From contig JAQGIN010000221.1 in the NCBI GenBank assembly GCA_028291125.1, forward strand, positions 1 to 29,252: a stretch of DNA of 29,252 nt, given 5' to 3'. The notes beneath the pieces are model-generated. The model worked only from the letters and a program-made list of their open reading frames with translations, was not told where the DNA came from and did not search any database. The translations under genes and the position numbers were made by a program. The stretch is from Caulobacter sp. (GTDB lineage: Bacteria; Pseudomonadota; Alphaproteobacteria; Caulobacterales; Caulobacteraceae). Positions 16,787-24,817 of the stretch are shown one piece after another. Every line of letters begins with the position of its first letter. The stretch's first letter is position 1.

Positions 16787-17953
16787 ATGCAGTTGATTTC
16801 GGGCGCCTTGGCGTCTTTACGCGCGCCGTGGCGGCGCGGGTCGGCGCGCGGGCTTTGGCTCGCGCTGGCCCTGCTGATCGCCGGGTTCGCGGCGGCCCCG
16901 CCAGTCCTGGCCAAGACCTTCATACTCTATGCCGGCAGCTACACGGCCGGCGCCTCGAAGGGGATCTATGCCTGGCGGTTCGACAGTAAGAACGGCGCCC
17001 TTTCCTCCCTGGGCCTCGTCGCCGAAACCCCGCAACCGGCGCACATTTGGATCGCGCCGAACGGCAAGGCCCTCTACGCGGTCAATTGGGAAACCCCCGG
17101 CGGCGTCAGCGCCTTTCGTATCGATCCCAAGAGCGCCCGGCTGACCTTGCTCAATCGGGTGTCCTCGCAAGGCGCCAAGCCAAACCAGATCGTCCTCGAT
17201 CCCAGCGGCCGCATCGCCGTGACGGTCAATTACACGACCGGAAATCTCGCCGCCTATCGGGTGCTGCCAGACGGCAAGCTCTCCGAGGCCTTCTATGTGG
17301 ACCAGCATGTCGGCGCGCCGTCGCAAACCGGGCCGCACGCCCACGGCGTCGAGTTCAGCAAGAATGGCCGCTTGATGTACGTGGCCGAGCTGGGGCTCGA
17401 CCGGGTCTACACCTACCATGTCGACGCCAAGGCGGCGGCGATCGCGCCGGCCGCACCGGCCTTCGCCAGCACCCATCCGGGCTCGGGGCCGCGTCGCCTG
17501 CAGCGCTCGCCCGACGACCGCTTTCTCTACGTCAATCACGAGACCGATTCCGAGGTCAGCGTGTTCGCCGTTCGCGACGGAAACCTCACCGAGATCCAGA
17601 CCATCTCCACCTTGCCGGCGGGCGCGGCGGTGAAGAACGCCACCGCGGAGATCGTCATCGACCGGGCCGGCCGCCATCTCTATGTCGGTAATCGCGGGCA
17701 CGATAGCATCGCCGTCTTCGCGATCGACCCGTCCAGTGGCCGGCTGACCCTGAGCGCCAACACCCCCGCCGGCGGCCGCTCGCCTCGCAACCTGCGCCTG
17801 GACCCCACGGGCGGCTATCTGCTGTCGGCCAATGAGGGCGACGGCACGATCACCGTTCTGAAGGTGGACAAGGCGACCGGCGCCCTCAGCCCGACCGGCG
17901 TCGCCGCCCGGATCGACACGCCCGGCGGCCTCTATTTCCTGAAGAACCACTAG
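16787..17953 (+). CDS. Exported lactonase family protein (seven-bladed beta-propeller)
   Basis: A 388-residue protein of the lactonase (PF10282, 6-phosphogluconolactonase YbhE-like) family. The family signatures visible are YAGSYTAG...GIYAWRFD at the start of blade 1, HAHGVEFSKNGR in the middle, then repeated DPSGR / VDKATGAL blade turns. Unlike cytoplasmic relatives it has an N-terminal basic region and a hydrophobic helix (about 21-42) ending VLA before KTF, so it is probably secreted to the periplasm or membrane-anchored. The start at 16787 is chosen for GGAGAAGAGG just upstream; the longer frame from 16601 overlaps the MFS gene. It would hydrolyse the aldonolactone made by the PQQ dehydrogenase to the open acid. 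The stop TAG abuts the next ATG. Confidence 0.88.
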   Translation: MQLISGALASLRAPWRRGSARGLWLALALLIAGFAAAPPVLAKTFILYAGSYTAGASKGIYAWRFDSKNGALSSLGLVAETPQPAHIWIAPNGKALYAVNWETPGGVSAFRIDPKSARLTLLNRVSSQGAKPNQIVLDPSGRIAVTVNYTTGNLAAYRVLPDGKLSEAFYVDQHVGAPSQTGPHAHGVEFSKNGRLMYVAELGLDRVYTYHVDAKAAAIAPAAPAFASTHPGSGPRRLQRSPDDRFLYVNHETDSEVSVFAVRDGNLTEIQTISTLPAGAAVKNATAEIVIDRAGRHLYVGNRGHDSIAVFAIDPSSGRLTLSANTPAGGRSPRNLRLDPTGGYLLSANEGDGTITVLKVDKATGALSPTGVAARIDTPGGLYFLKNH

Positions 17954-18649
17954 ATGCGGCGCGGCGTTCTCGCCATCCTGTCCTGCGCGCTGATCGGCGC
18001 GGCGGGCGCGGCCTCGGCCGAACAGACCGTCTGGCGCTTCGACAACCTCAGTCGCATCGGCGGCTTCGCGACCCAGGTCGAGGGCCAGCCGCGCATCGTG
18101 TCCAGTCCGGTGGGCAAGGCGCTGCGGTTCGACGGCAAGGGCGACAGCCTGTTCGTCGACGGACGGCCCCTGGTCGGCGCGCGGGCCTTCACCATCGAGG
18201 TGATGGTCCGGCCCGAAGGCGGCCCGTTCGCGCAGCGCTTCATGCACATCGCCCAGACTGATCCGGCGACCGGCCTGGACACCGCCCCCAGCGGCGGCGA
18301 CCCAAACCCGCGGTTCATGTTCGAGGTGCGGGTGACCGACGGGGGCTGGGCCCTGGACGCCTTCGTCAACAGCCGGTCTGGCAACAAGCCGCTGCTGTTC
18401 ATGGACAAGCTGCATCCGCTCGGCCGCTGGTACGTCGTCACCCAGACCTATGACGGCAAGACCTATCGCGCCTTTGTCGACGGGGTGCTGCAAGGCGAGG
18501 GCGACGTCGCGTTCACGCCGCATGGCCCCGGGCACGTGCGGGTCGGCGCGCGGATGAATCACGTCGACTACTTCAAGGGCTCGATCGCGCAGGCGCGCTT
18601 CACCGACCGCGCCCTCGCGCCCGAAGAGTTCCTGAAGGTGGTCGAGTAG
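17954..18649 (+). CDS. Exported LamG / concanavalin A-like domain protein
   Basis: A 231-residue protein with a signal peptide (1-22, ending ASA) and a single beta-sandwich of the laminin-G_3/concanavalin A-like type. ALRFDGKGDSLFVDG, AFTIEVMVRP, RWYVVTQTYDGKTYRAFVDG and the closing GSIAQARFTDRALAPEEF are the usual strands of this fold. It is periplasmic, and such domains often bind carbohydrate or occur with glycosidases; no catalytic residues are evident. The ATG directly follows the lactonase stop, with only a weak ribosome site, so translation is probably coupled. It may serve as a binding partner for the sugar or for the neighbouring lactonase or dehydrogenase. No defined role is recognised. 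Confidence 0.82.
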   Translation: MRRGVLAILSCALIGAAGAASAEQTVWRFDNLSRIGGFATQVEGQPRIVSSPVGKALRFDGKGDSLFVDGRPLVGARAFTIEVMVRPEGGPFAQRFMHIAQTDPATGLDTAPSGGDPNPRFMFEVRVTDGGWALDAFVNSRSGNKPLLFMDKLHPLGRWYVVTQTYDGKTYRAFVDGVLQGEGDVAFTPHGPGHVRVGARMNHVDYFKGSIAQARFTDRALAPEEFLKVVE

Positions 18650-18706
18650 ATGCGACGGAAAACGCCCGCCCGCGCGCGAGAACAATGCGGAATCGCTGAG
18701 GAAGTC

Positions 18707-20566
18707 ATGAAGAAGATACTGCTCGTTCTCCTAGCCGCGAGCCTGGGGCTGCCGGCCCTCGCGGCGTCCCCGCCAAAGGCCGGGGACTGGTCCGCCTATG
18801 GCCACGACGCGGGCGGCGGGCGCTTCTCGCCGCTCGCCCAGATCCGGCCCGAGAACGTGACCAGCCTGCAGGTCGCCTGGACCTATCACATGAACCCGGA
18901 GCCGGAGAAAAAGGCGGGCTTTGTTCCGTTTTCCACCACGACGCCGCTGGTGGTGGATGGTCGGATGTTCCTGGGTACGCCCTATGGCCGCGTGGTGGCG
19001 CTGGACCCGACCGATGGCAAGGAGCTCTGGGCCTATGGGCTCGCGGACGGCGATCAGCCAGCTTTCCGCGGCGTCGGCTATTGGCCGGGCGACGCCAAGC
19101 ACGCGCCGAGGCTGATCGTCGCCACCCAGCGCGGCAGGATCATCGCCCTGGACGCCAAGACCGGCGCGCCGTCGAAGGGATTTGGCCAGGGCGGCGTCGT
19201 CGACAGCAAGACGCCGGAGATCATGAACGGCTTTCCGAACGCGTCTTACGGCTACTCCGCGCCGCCGGTGATCTACAAGAATCTCGCCATCCTCGGCAGC
19301 AAGGTGCAGGAGGCGCCCAGCAAGGGCCCGTCGGGCGACGCGCGCGCCTGGGACGTGATCACCGGCAAGCTGGTCTGGACCTTCCATTCGATCCCGCGTC
19401 CCGGCGAGAAATTTCACGAGACCTGGGACGGCGACAGCTGGCGGCAGCGGTCGGGCGTGAACCTGTGGAACCTGCCGACGGTGGACGCCGAGCGCGGCGT
19501 CGCCTACCTGCCGTTCAGTTCGCCGGCCTTCGACCGCTATGGCGGCGACCACAAGGGCTCCAACCTGTTCGCCAATTCGCTGGTGGCGGTGGACGCCAAG
19601 ACCGGCAAGTACCTGTGGCACTTCCAGACGGTGCATCACGACATCTGGGACAACGACCTGCACACGCCGCCGACCTTGCTGACGGTCAAGAAGGACGGCA
19701 AGACCATCCCCGCCATCGCGGTGATGAACAAGACGACGTTGCTGTTCCTGCTCGACCGCGTCACGGGCAAGCCGATCTTCGGAGTCACCGAACGACCCGT
19801 GCCGCCGTCCCTCGTCGCCGGCGAAGAGGCCTGGCCCACCCAGCCGTTTCCGAACAAGCCCGGCATCCTGACCCGCATGAGCTTCGACCTCGACGAGGTC
19901 GCCGACATCACGCCCGAACACCACGCCGTCTGTCAGGCCCTGATCGACAAGGACGGCGCCGTCGGCGCCAAGATGTTCCAGCCGCTGCGCGACGACCGTC
20001 CCGCGATCCGCTTCCCCGGCGCGACCGGGGGCCCGGAGTGGGGCGGCGGCGCCTTCGACCCGAAGCGCGGTCTGTTCATCTTCAACATCAACCAGATCGG
20101 CACCATGGAGAAGCTGGTGAAAGGCAAGAACGGGGAGTGGAACGTGATCAGCGCCCGCTTCCTCGATCCGAAGACCAAATCGCCTTGCCACAAGCCGCCA
20201 TGGGGCGAGCTGGTCGCCGTGGACGTCAATACCGGCGAGGTCGCCTGGCGCTCGACGCTTGGCGTCACCGACGCCTTTCCGCCGGGCAAGCAGGACACCG
20301 GCCGGCCCGCCAACGCCGGGCCGATCGTCACCGCCGGCGGGCTCACCTTCATGGGCGGCACCGACGACCATCGCTTCCGCGCCTTCGACACCGGCAGCGG
20401 CAAGGAGCTTTGGACCTACAGCCTGGACTATTCGGCCCACGCCACGCCGATGAGCTATTTGGGCAAGGACGGGCGGCAGTACGTGGCCATCGTGGCCACG
20501 GGGGGCTCCTATCTCAACAGCCCCGGCGGCGGCGACAGCCTGCTGGTGTTCGCCTTGCCCAAATAG
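18707..20566 (+). CDS. PQQ-dependent dehydrogenase, membrane-GDH-like, periplasmic
   Basis: A 619-residue quinoprotein with an eight-bladed propeller like that of membrane glucose dehydrogenase (mGDH) but lacking its five-helix N-terminal anchor. A signal peptide (about 1-19, ending ALA) replaces it. Markers: WSAYGHDAGGGRFSPL at 28-43, HHDIWDND (310-317) at the mGDH DIWDYD position, and tryptophan-docking repeats such as GKELW, GKLVW and GEVAW. It oxidises an aldose or alcohol to a lactone or aldehyde, passing electrons from PQQ to the respiratory quinone pool. GAGGAAG at 18698-18704 supports ATG 18707 over the ATG at 18650, which would put 19 polar residues before the signal peptide. It closes the operon. 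No PQQ biosynthesis genes are in the window. Confidence 0.92.
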   Translation: MKKILLVLLAASLGLPALAASPPKAGDWSAYGHDAGGGRFSPLAQIRPENVTSLQVAWTYHMNPEPEKKAGFVPFSTTTPLVVDGRMFLGTPYGRVVALDPTDGKELWAYGLADGDQPAFRGVGYWPGDAKHAPRLIVATQRGRIIALDAKTGAPSKGFGQGGVVDSKTPEIMNGFPNASYGYSAPPVIYKNLAILGSKVQEAPSKGPSGDARAWDVITGKLVWTFHSIPRPGEKFHETWDGDSWRQRSGVNLWNLPTVDAERGVAYLPFSSPAFDRYGGDHKGSNLFANSLVAVDAKTGKYLWHFQTVHHDIWDNDLHTPPTLLTVKKDGKTIPAIAVMNKTTLLFLLDRVTGKPIFGVTERPVPPSLVAGEEAWPTQPFPNKPGILTRMSFDLDEVADITPEHHAVCQALIDKDGAVGAKMFQPLRDDRPAIRFPGATGGPEWGGGAFDPKRGLFIFNINQIGTMEKLVKGKNGEWNVISARFLDPKTKSPCHKPPWGELVAVDVNTGEVAWRSTLGVTDAFPPGKQDTGRPANAGPIVTAGGLTFMGGTDDHRFRAFDTGSGKELWTYSLDYSAHATPMSYLGKDGRQYVAIVATGGSYLNSPGGGDSLLVFALPK

Positions 20567-20622
20567 GCGGCCGCGGCGAAACCCTGGGTCGGCGACGCCG
20601 CCGGCCTAGGGGCACGCGGACA

Positions 20623-20637
20623 AATTCGCGCCGAATT
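20623..20637. promoter_or_regulatory. Inverted repeat upstream of LacI gene
   Basis: AATTCG-CGC-CGAATT is a perfect 6-bp inverted repeat, 77 bases before the likely lacI-type start and 57 bases after the PQQ dehydrogenase stop. It could be a regulator site in the promoter region. It differs from the two palindromes before the receptor gene, so simple autoregulation through the same site is not supported. Confidence 0.3.
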
Positions 20638-20713
20638 GGGCCGGTACGGTCAAGCTGTTGTAATCTCTTTCGATCCCCACCATCTTGGCGCCGCCTTTCC
20701 GGAGAGCCTCTGC

Positions 20714-21763
20714 TTGACGTCCAAAAAGCCGACCATCGACGATGTCGCTCGGCGGTCTGGGGTCGCGCGGGTCACGGTGTCACGGGTGCTCAACGGCGGT
20801 CCCAATGTCCGCGACGAGGTCCGCGCCAAGGTCATGCAGGCCGTGGCGGCGCTGGATTACAAGGTCAATCCCCAGGCGCGGACCCTGGCGGGCGGGGCCA
20901 GCCGACTCCTGGCCCTGCTGTTCGCCTCCGACCTGGAGGCGGAACCGAACTCCTTCTACCAATCGGCCCTGGAGCTGGGCGCGCTGCGCGGGTGCGTGGC
21001 GCTGGGCTATCAGTTGCTGACCCATCACATCCCCGAACAGAGCGCTGACCGCATTCGACAGATCGTCGACGTCATCGCCACCCAGCGCTGCGATGGCCTG
21101 ATCCTGACGCCGCCCTTCTCCGACGACGTCGACTTGATCTCTGAAATTCTGCGCCTGAAGTGCAAGGTCGTGGCCATTTCCGCCGGGGGGGCGGGGCGGG
21201 CGCTCGTCGACAGCATCGGCATCGACGACGAGAAGGGCGGCTATGACATCGCGCGCCATCTGCTGGCGCTGGGGCACCGGCGGTTCGCCCTGATCGCGGG
21301 CATCGCCGGTCACTTGTCGGCCGACCAGCGCCATGACGGCTTGATGCGGGCCCTGGCCGAGACCGGCCTGGGCGCCGAGGCCGTGGTCTGGAAGCGCGGC
21401 GACTTCACCTTCCGGTCGGGCGTGGAATTGGCGTCGGGCCTGTTCGACGATCCGCTCGGACCGACCGCCCTGATCTGCGCCAATGACGACATGGCCGCCG
21501 GCGCCCTGTCGGCGGCGCACGCCCGCGGCATCGTCGTTCCGGAGCAATTGTCGATCACCGGCTTCGACGACACGCCGGTGTCGGCGATCGTCTGGCCGCC
21601 GCTGACCACGGTTCACCAGCCGCTCAAGATCATGGGAGAGCGCGCCGTCCGGCGCCTGGTGCATAGCCTGACCAACGGTGGGGCGGGGGCGGACGAGCCC
21701 CTCGGGCGCTTCGAACGGCTCGACCATCGCGTGGTGGTCCGAGGCTCGACCTCGGCGGTCTGA
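20714..21763 (+). CDS. LacI-family transcriptional regulator
   Basis: A regulator of 349 residues if the TTG at 20714 is used. GGAGAG at 20701-20706 precedes it and the protein then starts directly at the helix-turn-helix (KPTIDDVARRSGVARVTVSR, residues 5-24, then VLNG), as is normal for LacI proteins. An upstream TTG at 20636 in the same frame adds 26 atypical residues. The C-terminal half is a periplasmic-binding-protein-like sugar domain with ANDDMAAGALSAA and ITGFDDTPVS. It probably represses the receptor gene 166 bases downstream, whose promoter bears two perfect palindromes with the central CG step typical of LacI operators. The inducer would be the sugar carried by that receptor or its product. 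Confidence 0.9.
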   Translation: MTSKKPTIDDVARRSGVARVTVSRVLNGGPNVRDEVRAKVMQAVAALDYKVNPQARTLAGGASRLLALLFASDLEAEPNSFYQSALELGALRGCVALGYQLLTHHIPEQSADRIRQIVDVIATQRCDGLILTPPFSDDVDLISEILRLKCKVVAISAGGAGRALVDSIGIDDEKGGYDIARHLLALGHRRFALIAGIAGHLSADQRHDGLMRALAETGLGAEAVVWKRGDFTFRSGVELASGLFDDPLGPTALICANDDMAAGALSAAHARGIVVPEQLSITGFDDTPVSAIVWPPLTTVHQPLKIMGERAVRRLVHSLTNGGAGADEPLGRFERLDHRVVVRGSTSAV

Positions 21764-21791
21764 CGCCATCACGCACCATCGCCTGGCCGTC

Positions 21792-21835
21792 TTGACAACG
21801 TTGTCTTGCTTCGCGCTTCTATGGAAGCGCTTCCA
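21792..21835 (+). promoter_or_regulatory. Promoter with two LacI-type palindromes before receptor gene
   Basis: TTGACA at 21792-21797 is a consensus -35; TTCTAT at 21817-21822 is a plausible -10, though the spacing (19) is long. Two perfect palindromes overlap them: GACAACGTTGTC at 21794-21805 and TGGAAGCGCTTCCA at 21822-21835, both centred on CG. Their centres are 29 bases apart. A repressor bound to either would block the polymerase. The LacI gene next door is the obvious candidate. Confidence 0.6.
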
Positions 21836-21883
21836 ATTCCCTTGTCGCCAGGGTGAACGGGGAGGGCTAGGATAACAAAAAAT

Positions 21884-21909
21884 CGCGCGACTCCTCGAAG
21901 AGACGCGCG
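21884..21909 (+). ncRNA. Stem-loop in receptor mRNA leader
   Basis: CGCGCG (21884-21889) pairs with CGCGCG (21904-21909), and CTC (21891-21893) with GAG (21900-21902), across an A/A mismatch, with loop CTCGAA. It ends 20 bases before the receptor ATG and just before its GGGGAG ribosome site, so it could affect translation or stability. The GC-rich base composition makes chance pairing possible. Confidence 0.3.
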
Positions 21910-21929
21910 GCGCAAAAGGGGAGCGAAGC

Positions 21930-24791
21930 ATGCGCAGGCGCGTCACGGACGGAATCCGTCCGGGGTTCAATCGACTCTACGTCACCGCATCGGCCGTCGC
22001 GATCACGACGGCCATCGCCGGCCCCGGCGCGGCCTGGGCCCAGCAGGCGCCGCCGCAGCCCGACGCCCCGAACGCGGTCGAGGAAGTGGTGGTCACCGGC
22101 ATCCGCGCCGGGATCCAGAACTCGATCAACATCAAGAAGAACGAGACCTCGATCGTCGAGGCGGTGTCGGCCGAGGACATCGGCAAACTGCCCGACGTCT
22201 CCATCGCCGAATCGATCGCCCGTCTGCCGGGCCTGGCCGCCCAGCGGGTGAACGGGCGGGCGCAGGTGATCTCGATCCGCGGCCTGGCGCCCGACTTCAC
22301 CACCACCCTGCTCAACGGCCGCCAGCAGGCCAGTTCCGGCGACAACCGCGCGGTCGAGTTCGACCAGTATCCGTCGGAGCTGCTGGCTAGCGTCGTCATC
22401 TACAAGACCCCCGACGCCCAGATCTCGGGGATGGGCCTGTCGGGCACGGCCGACCTGCGGACGGTGCGCCCGCTGGCGTTCGGCAAGCGCGCCGTGGCCG
22501 TCAATATTCGCGGCGAGAAGACCGAAGGCCACACGCTCAACGACGACGCCAGCAACTGGGGCGGACGATTCAGCGCCAGCTACATCAACCAGTTCGCCGA
22601 CGGCGCGTTCGGCGTGGCGCTCGGCTACGCCCATCTGGACTCGCCCTCGCAGGTCAAGCACTACAAGGCCTACGGCTACGAGGCGTTCCCCCCCGAAAGC
22701 ACGTCGCCCGACACCGCCGACGGCGCGATGATGCTCAACGGCCAGGAAGTCTTCGCCACGTCGCGCAACAACAAGCGCGACGCGTTCATCGGCATCTTCG
22801 AGTTCCAGCCGAATGAGACGATCCACTCGACCCTGGACCTCTACTACTCCAAATTCGACCAGAAGGAGACGACGCGCGGCGCGCAGTGGTTCTCCAATCC
22901 GTTCGCGGACAGCGCGACTTTCACCGGGGTGACGACTCGCGACGTCGGCGGCTCGAAGCTGGCCGCCAGCGGCGTTCTGCACAATGGCGTGCCGCAACTG
23001 CGCAATGACTACAACACCCGCAAGGACGAGCTGTTCTCGGCGGGTTTGAACAACGAGTTCAAGCTGGGCGAGAAGACCAAGCTGTTCGCCGACCTGTCCT
23101 ATTCGTCGAACAATCGCCGCGAACAAATCATGGAAACCTATGCCGGCTACGGGCTGGGCGTCGGCGGCGTCACCCCGGCCACCCCCAATGTCGGCCGCAC
23201 CTTCGACACCATCGGCTTCCAGGTCGCCGACGACGATTTCTCGCAATATGACGAAGGCCTGAACTACGCCGACGCCAGCAAGGTGTCGCTAGGCGACCGC
23301 GCGCCCTGGGGCGGCTGGGGCCACGACGGCTCCATCCGCTTCCCGCACGTCAAGGAAGAGGTTTCGGCGATCGACCTGCGCCTGGAGCATGAGTTCGACG
23401 GTTTCTTCACCGGCGTCGACATCGGCGTCAACGCGACGCGACGCGAGAAGACCAAGACCGTCTCGGACAACGACCTGTTCCTGAAGAACGGGCGCCAGCA
23501 GGTCCTCGTTGACGCGGCCGACCTCGAAAAGCCGACCTCGCTGGGCTTCGCCGGCTTCGGCCAGGTGCTCAGCGTCGACATCGGCGACGTCTGGCGGAAG
23601 TATTACAACTCCGCCCCCATCCTCGACGCCAACTACTTCGACAAGAACTGGGAGATCACCGAGGACGTCCAGACCTTCTTCGCCAAGGCCAACTTCCAGA
23701 CCGGCGACCTACGCGGCAATCTCGGCGTCCAGGTCGTGCACCAGTCGCAGAAATCGAGCGGCGTGGTGATCAACAACCTGGAGGCGGGCCAGCCGATCGT
23801 GCCCGCCAAGATCAACACCAAGAACGACTACACCGACGTCCTGCCCAGCTTGAACATGATCTACGATCTGGGCGGCGGTCAGCGGCTGCGGTTCGCCGTT
23901 TCCAAGACGATGGCCCGGCCGCGCATGGACGACATGAGGGCCAACGTCACGCCGTCCTTCAACACCCTGGTCTGCAGCACCCAGACTTGCGGCCCCGGCA
24001 CGACGGTCAATCCCTGGTCGGCCAACGGCGGCAACCCGAACCTCAAGCCGTGGATGGCCAAGGCCGTCGACCTCGCCTACGAGTGGTACATCACCCCCGC
24101 GACCTACATCTCGGTCGCCGGCTTCTACAAGAAGCTCGACACCTACATCTACAACCAGACCGGCATCTTCGACTTCACCGGCATTCCGTTGCCAAGCGGC
24201 GCATCCTCGATCCCGGCCGGCACGACGATCAACACCATCGGCCAGATCACCCTGCCGGCCAACGGCAAGGGCGGCGTGGTCAAGGGGCTGGAGTTCAGCG
24301 GCGCGGTCGACCTGGGCCGGGTTCTCGAGCCTCTGGACGGTTTCGGCGTGCAGGGCAGCCTGTCGCTGACCAAGTCCAATCTCAACCCGACCAGCAATCC
24401 TGATCCGACCCAGGAGGTCCGGATCCCCGGCCTTTCCGGCACGGTCTACAACCTGACGGGCTATTACGAGAAGGGCGGCTTTCAGGCGCGGATCAGCCAG
24501 CGCTACCGCTCGGCCTTCAAGGGCGAGGTGGTGCAGCTGTTCGCCACGCGAGGGTTCACCGAAATCCTCGCCGACAAGCAGGTCGACGCGCAGATCGGCT
24601 ACACCTTCCAGGAGGGGCGACTGGAAGGCCTGGGCTTCCTGCTGCAGGTCAACAACCTGACGAACTCGCCGTATCGCACCCGCCTTGGGCTGGACCAGGG
24701 CGGCACCAAGACGGCCAGTGGCGACACCTTGCCCGAGACCTATGAGGAGTACGGCCGGCAGTTCCTGTTTGGGGTGAACTACCGGTTCTAG
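21930..24791 (+). CDS. TonB-dependent receptor, Xanthomonas/Caulobacter type (TIGR01782-like)
   Basis: Outer-membrane receptor of 953 residues. It has a signal peptide (1-37, ending AWA), a TonB box EEVVVTGIR at 51-59, and a plug with the typical subfamily run DIGKLPDVSIAESIARLPG and then ISIRGLAPDFTTTLLNGR. The barrel ends in GVNYRF with the terminal phenylalanine. This subfamily is expanded in Caulobacter and Xanthomonas and is mostly tied to plant-polysaccharide or oligosaccharide uptake. GGGGAG at 21918-21923 precedes the ATG. A LacI gene lies upstream and halogenase 2 starts 26 bases downstream, so receptor and halogenase are probably co-transcribed. A GH30-like gene near the window end hints at a beta-linked glycan cargo, but this is an inference. 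Confidence 0.95.
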   Translation: MRRRVTDGIRPGFNRLYVTASAVAITTAIAGPGAAWAQQAPPQPDAPNAVEEVVVTGIRAGIQNSINIKKNETSIVEAVSAEDIGKLPDVSIAESIARLPGLAAQRVNGRAQVISIRGLAPDFTTTLLNGRQQASSGDNRAVEFDQYPSELLASVVIYKTPDAQISGMGLSGTADLRTVRPLAFGKRAVAVNIRGEKTEGHTLNDDASNWGGRFSASYINQFADGAFGVALGYAHLDSPSQVKHYKAYGYEAFPPESTSPDTADGAMMLNGQEVFATSRNNKRDAFIGIFEFQPNETIHSTLDLYYSKFDQKETTRGAQWFSNPFADSATFTGVTTRDVGGSKLAASGVLHNGVPQLRNDYNTRKDELFSAGLNNEFKLGEKTKLFADLSYSSNNRREQIMETYAGYGLGVGGVTPATPNVGRTFDTIGFQVADDDFSQYDEGLNYADASKVSLGDRAPWGGWGHDGSIRFPHVKEEVSAIDLRLEHEFDGFFTGVDIGVNATRREKTKTVSDNDLFLKNGRQQVLVDAADLEKPTSLGFAGFGQVLSVDIGDVWRKYYNSAPILDANYFDKNWEITEDVQTFFAKANFQTGDLRGNLGVQVVHQSQKSSGVVINNLEAGQPIVPAKINTKNDYTDVLPSLNMIYDLGGGQRLRFAVSKTMARPRMDDMRANVTPSFNTLVCSTQTCGPGTTVNPWSANGGNPNLKPWMAKAVDLAYEWYITPATYISVAGFYKKLDTYIYNQTGIFDFTGIPLPSGASSIPAGTTINTIGQITLPANGKGGVVKGLEFSGAVDLGRVLEPLDGFGVQGSLSLTKSNLNPTSNPDPTQEVRIPGLSGTVYNLTGYYEKGGFQARISQRYRSAFKGEVVQLFATRGFTEILADKQVDAQIGYTFQEGRLEGLGFLLQVNNLTNSPYRTRLGLDQGGTKTASGDTLPETYEEYGRQFLFGVNYRF

Positions 24792-24817
24792 GTCAGGCTC
24801 CCGTTGGAGGCGTCCGC

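Noticed and set aside
19081..21048. 655-codon plus-strand frame overlapping the PQQ dehydrogenase and LacI genes
   Set aside because: It lies in another frame of two genes with clear domains and is very Arg-rich with no motif.
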